Below are positions 6,112 through 6,155 of a stretch of 6,155 bases of DNA, piece by piece (position 1 is the stretch's first letter; every line of letters starts with the position of its first letter). The translations under genes were made by a program, and so were the position numbers. The notes beneath the pieces are model-generated. The model was given only the letters and a program-made list of their open reading frames with translations. It had not been told where the DNA came from and did no database searches. Location: positions 1 to 6,155 of the forward strand of contig CANDFU010000115.1 of assembly GCA_947384095.1 (NCBI GenBank), written 5' to 3'. Source of the stretch: an uncultured Roseburia sp. (GTDB lineage: Bacteria; Bacillota; Clostridia; Lachnospirales; Lachnospiraceae).

Positions 6112-6155
6112 AGATCGGAAGAGCACACGTCTGAACTCCAGTCACCTCTCGTCAT
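6112..6155 (+). other. Illumina P7-side adapter and i7 index (non-biological)
   Basis: Bases 6112-6145 are the complete 34-base TruSeq read-2 adapter, beginning AGATCGGAAGAGC and ending CTCCAGTCAC. Bases 6146-6153 (CTCTCGTC) occupy the 8-base i7 index position, and the final AT matches the start of the following P7 segment. Genomic sequence ends at 6111. On the minus strand this adapter supplies a GTG start and the residues MLFRS in frame with the gene at 4984-6111, which is an artefact. Confidence 0.98.

Noticed and set aside
1..6155. CRISPR array, insertion sequence, tRNA or phage/defence cassette
   Set aside because: No regularly spaced repeats, transposase or integrase motifs, tRNA-like cloverleaf or known defence domains were seen in the insert.

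Overview
The window is one 6.1 kb insert flanked on both sides by Illumina TruSeq-type adapter and index sequence (1-46 and 6112-6155). Biological sequence therefore runs only from 47 to 6111. Both terminal genes are cut by the insert ends, and naive translation adds adapter-encoded residues to each. Complete indexed adapters at both ends suggest a single long library molecule or synthetic long read rather than a piece of a larger assembly.

The insert looks like a Firmicutes/Clostridia genome, probably a motile gut Lachnospiraceae-type bacterium. Reasons are the AGGAGG ribosome binding site before the phosphofructokinase gene, the clostridial style of that enzyme (GGNDS and PKTIDND motifs with a conserved IANVEKKVP-type C-terminal region), the Cache-domain chemoreceptor, and roughly balanced base composition with T-tract terminators. 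The genus cannot be named from the sequence.

All four genes lie on the minus strand, so transcription runs from high to low coordinates. In that order they are: (1) 6111-4984, the C-terminal part of an acidic soluble protein of unrecognised family; (2) 4880-3648, a complete 6-phosphofructokinase with PPi-type active-site signatures; (3) 3495-1675, a complete methyl-accepting chemotaxis protein (TM, Cache, TM, HAMP, signalling hairpin) ending in a strong intrinsic terminator at 1630-1676; (4) 1454-47, a TPR-like helical-repeat protein missing its C-terminus, with its own promoter at 1529-1557. That promoter is overlapped by two adjoining dyads and followed by a possible leader hairpin.

No terminator is visible between the phosphofructokinase and chemoreceptor genes, so they may share a transcript that ends at the 1630-1676 terminator. 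No mobile element, CRISPR array, rRNA or tRNA was seen. I found no convincing new multi-gene system. The observations most worth a second look are the adapter chimeras, the unfamiliar gene at 4984-6111, the dyad-rich promoter of the TPR gene, the Asn at the usual catalytic Asp of the phosphofructokinase, and an open frame just past that gene's stop codon.
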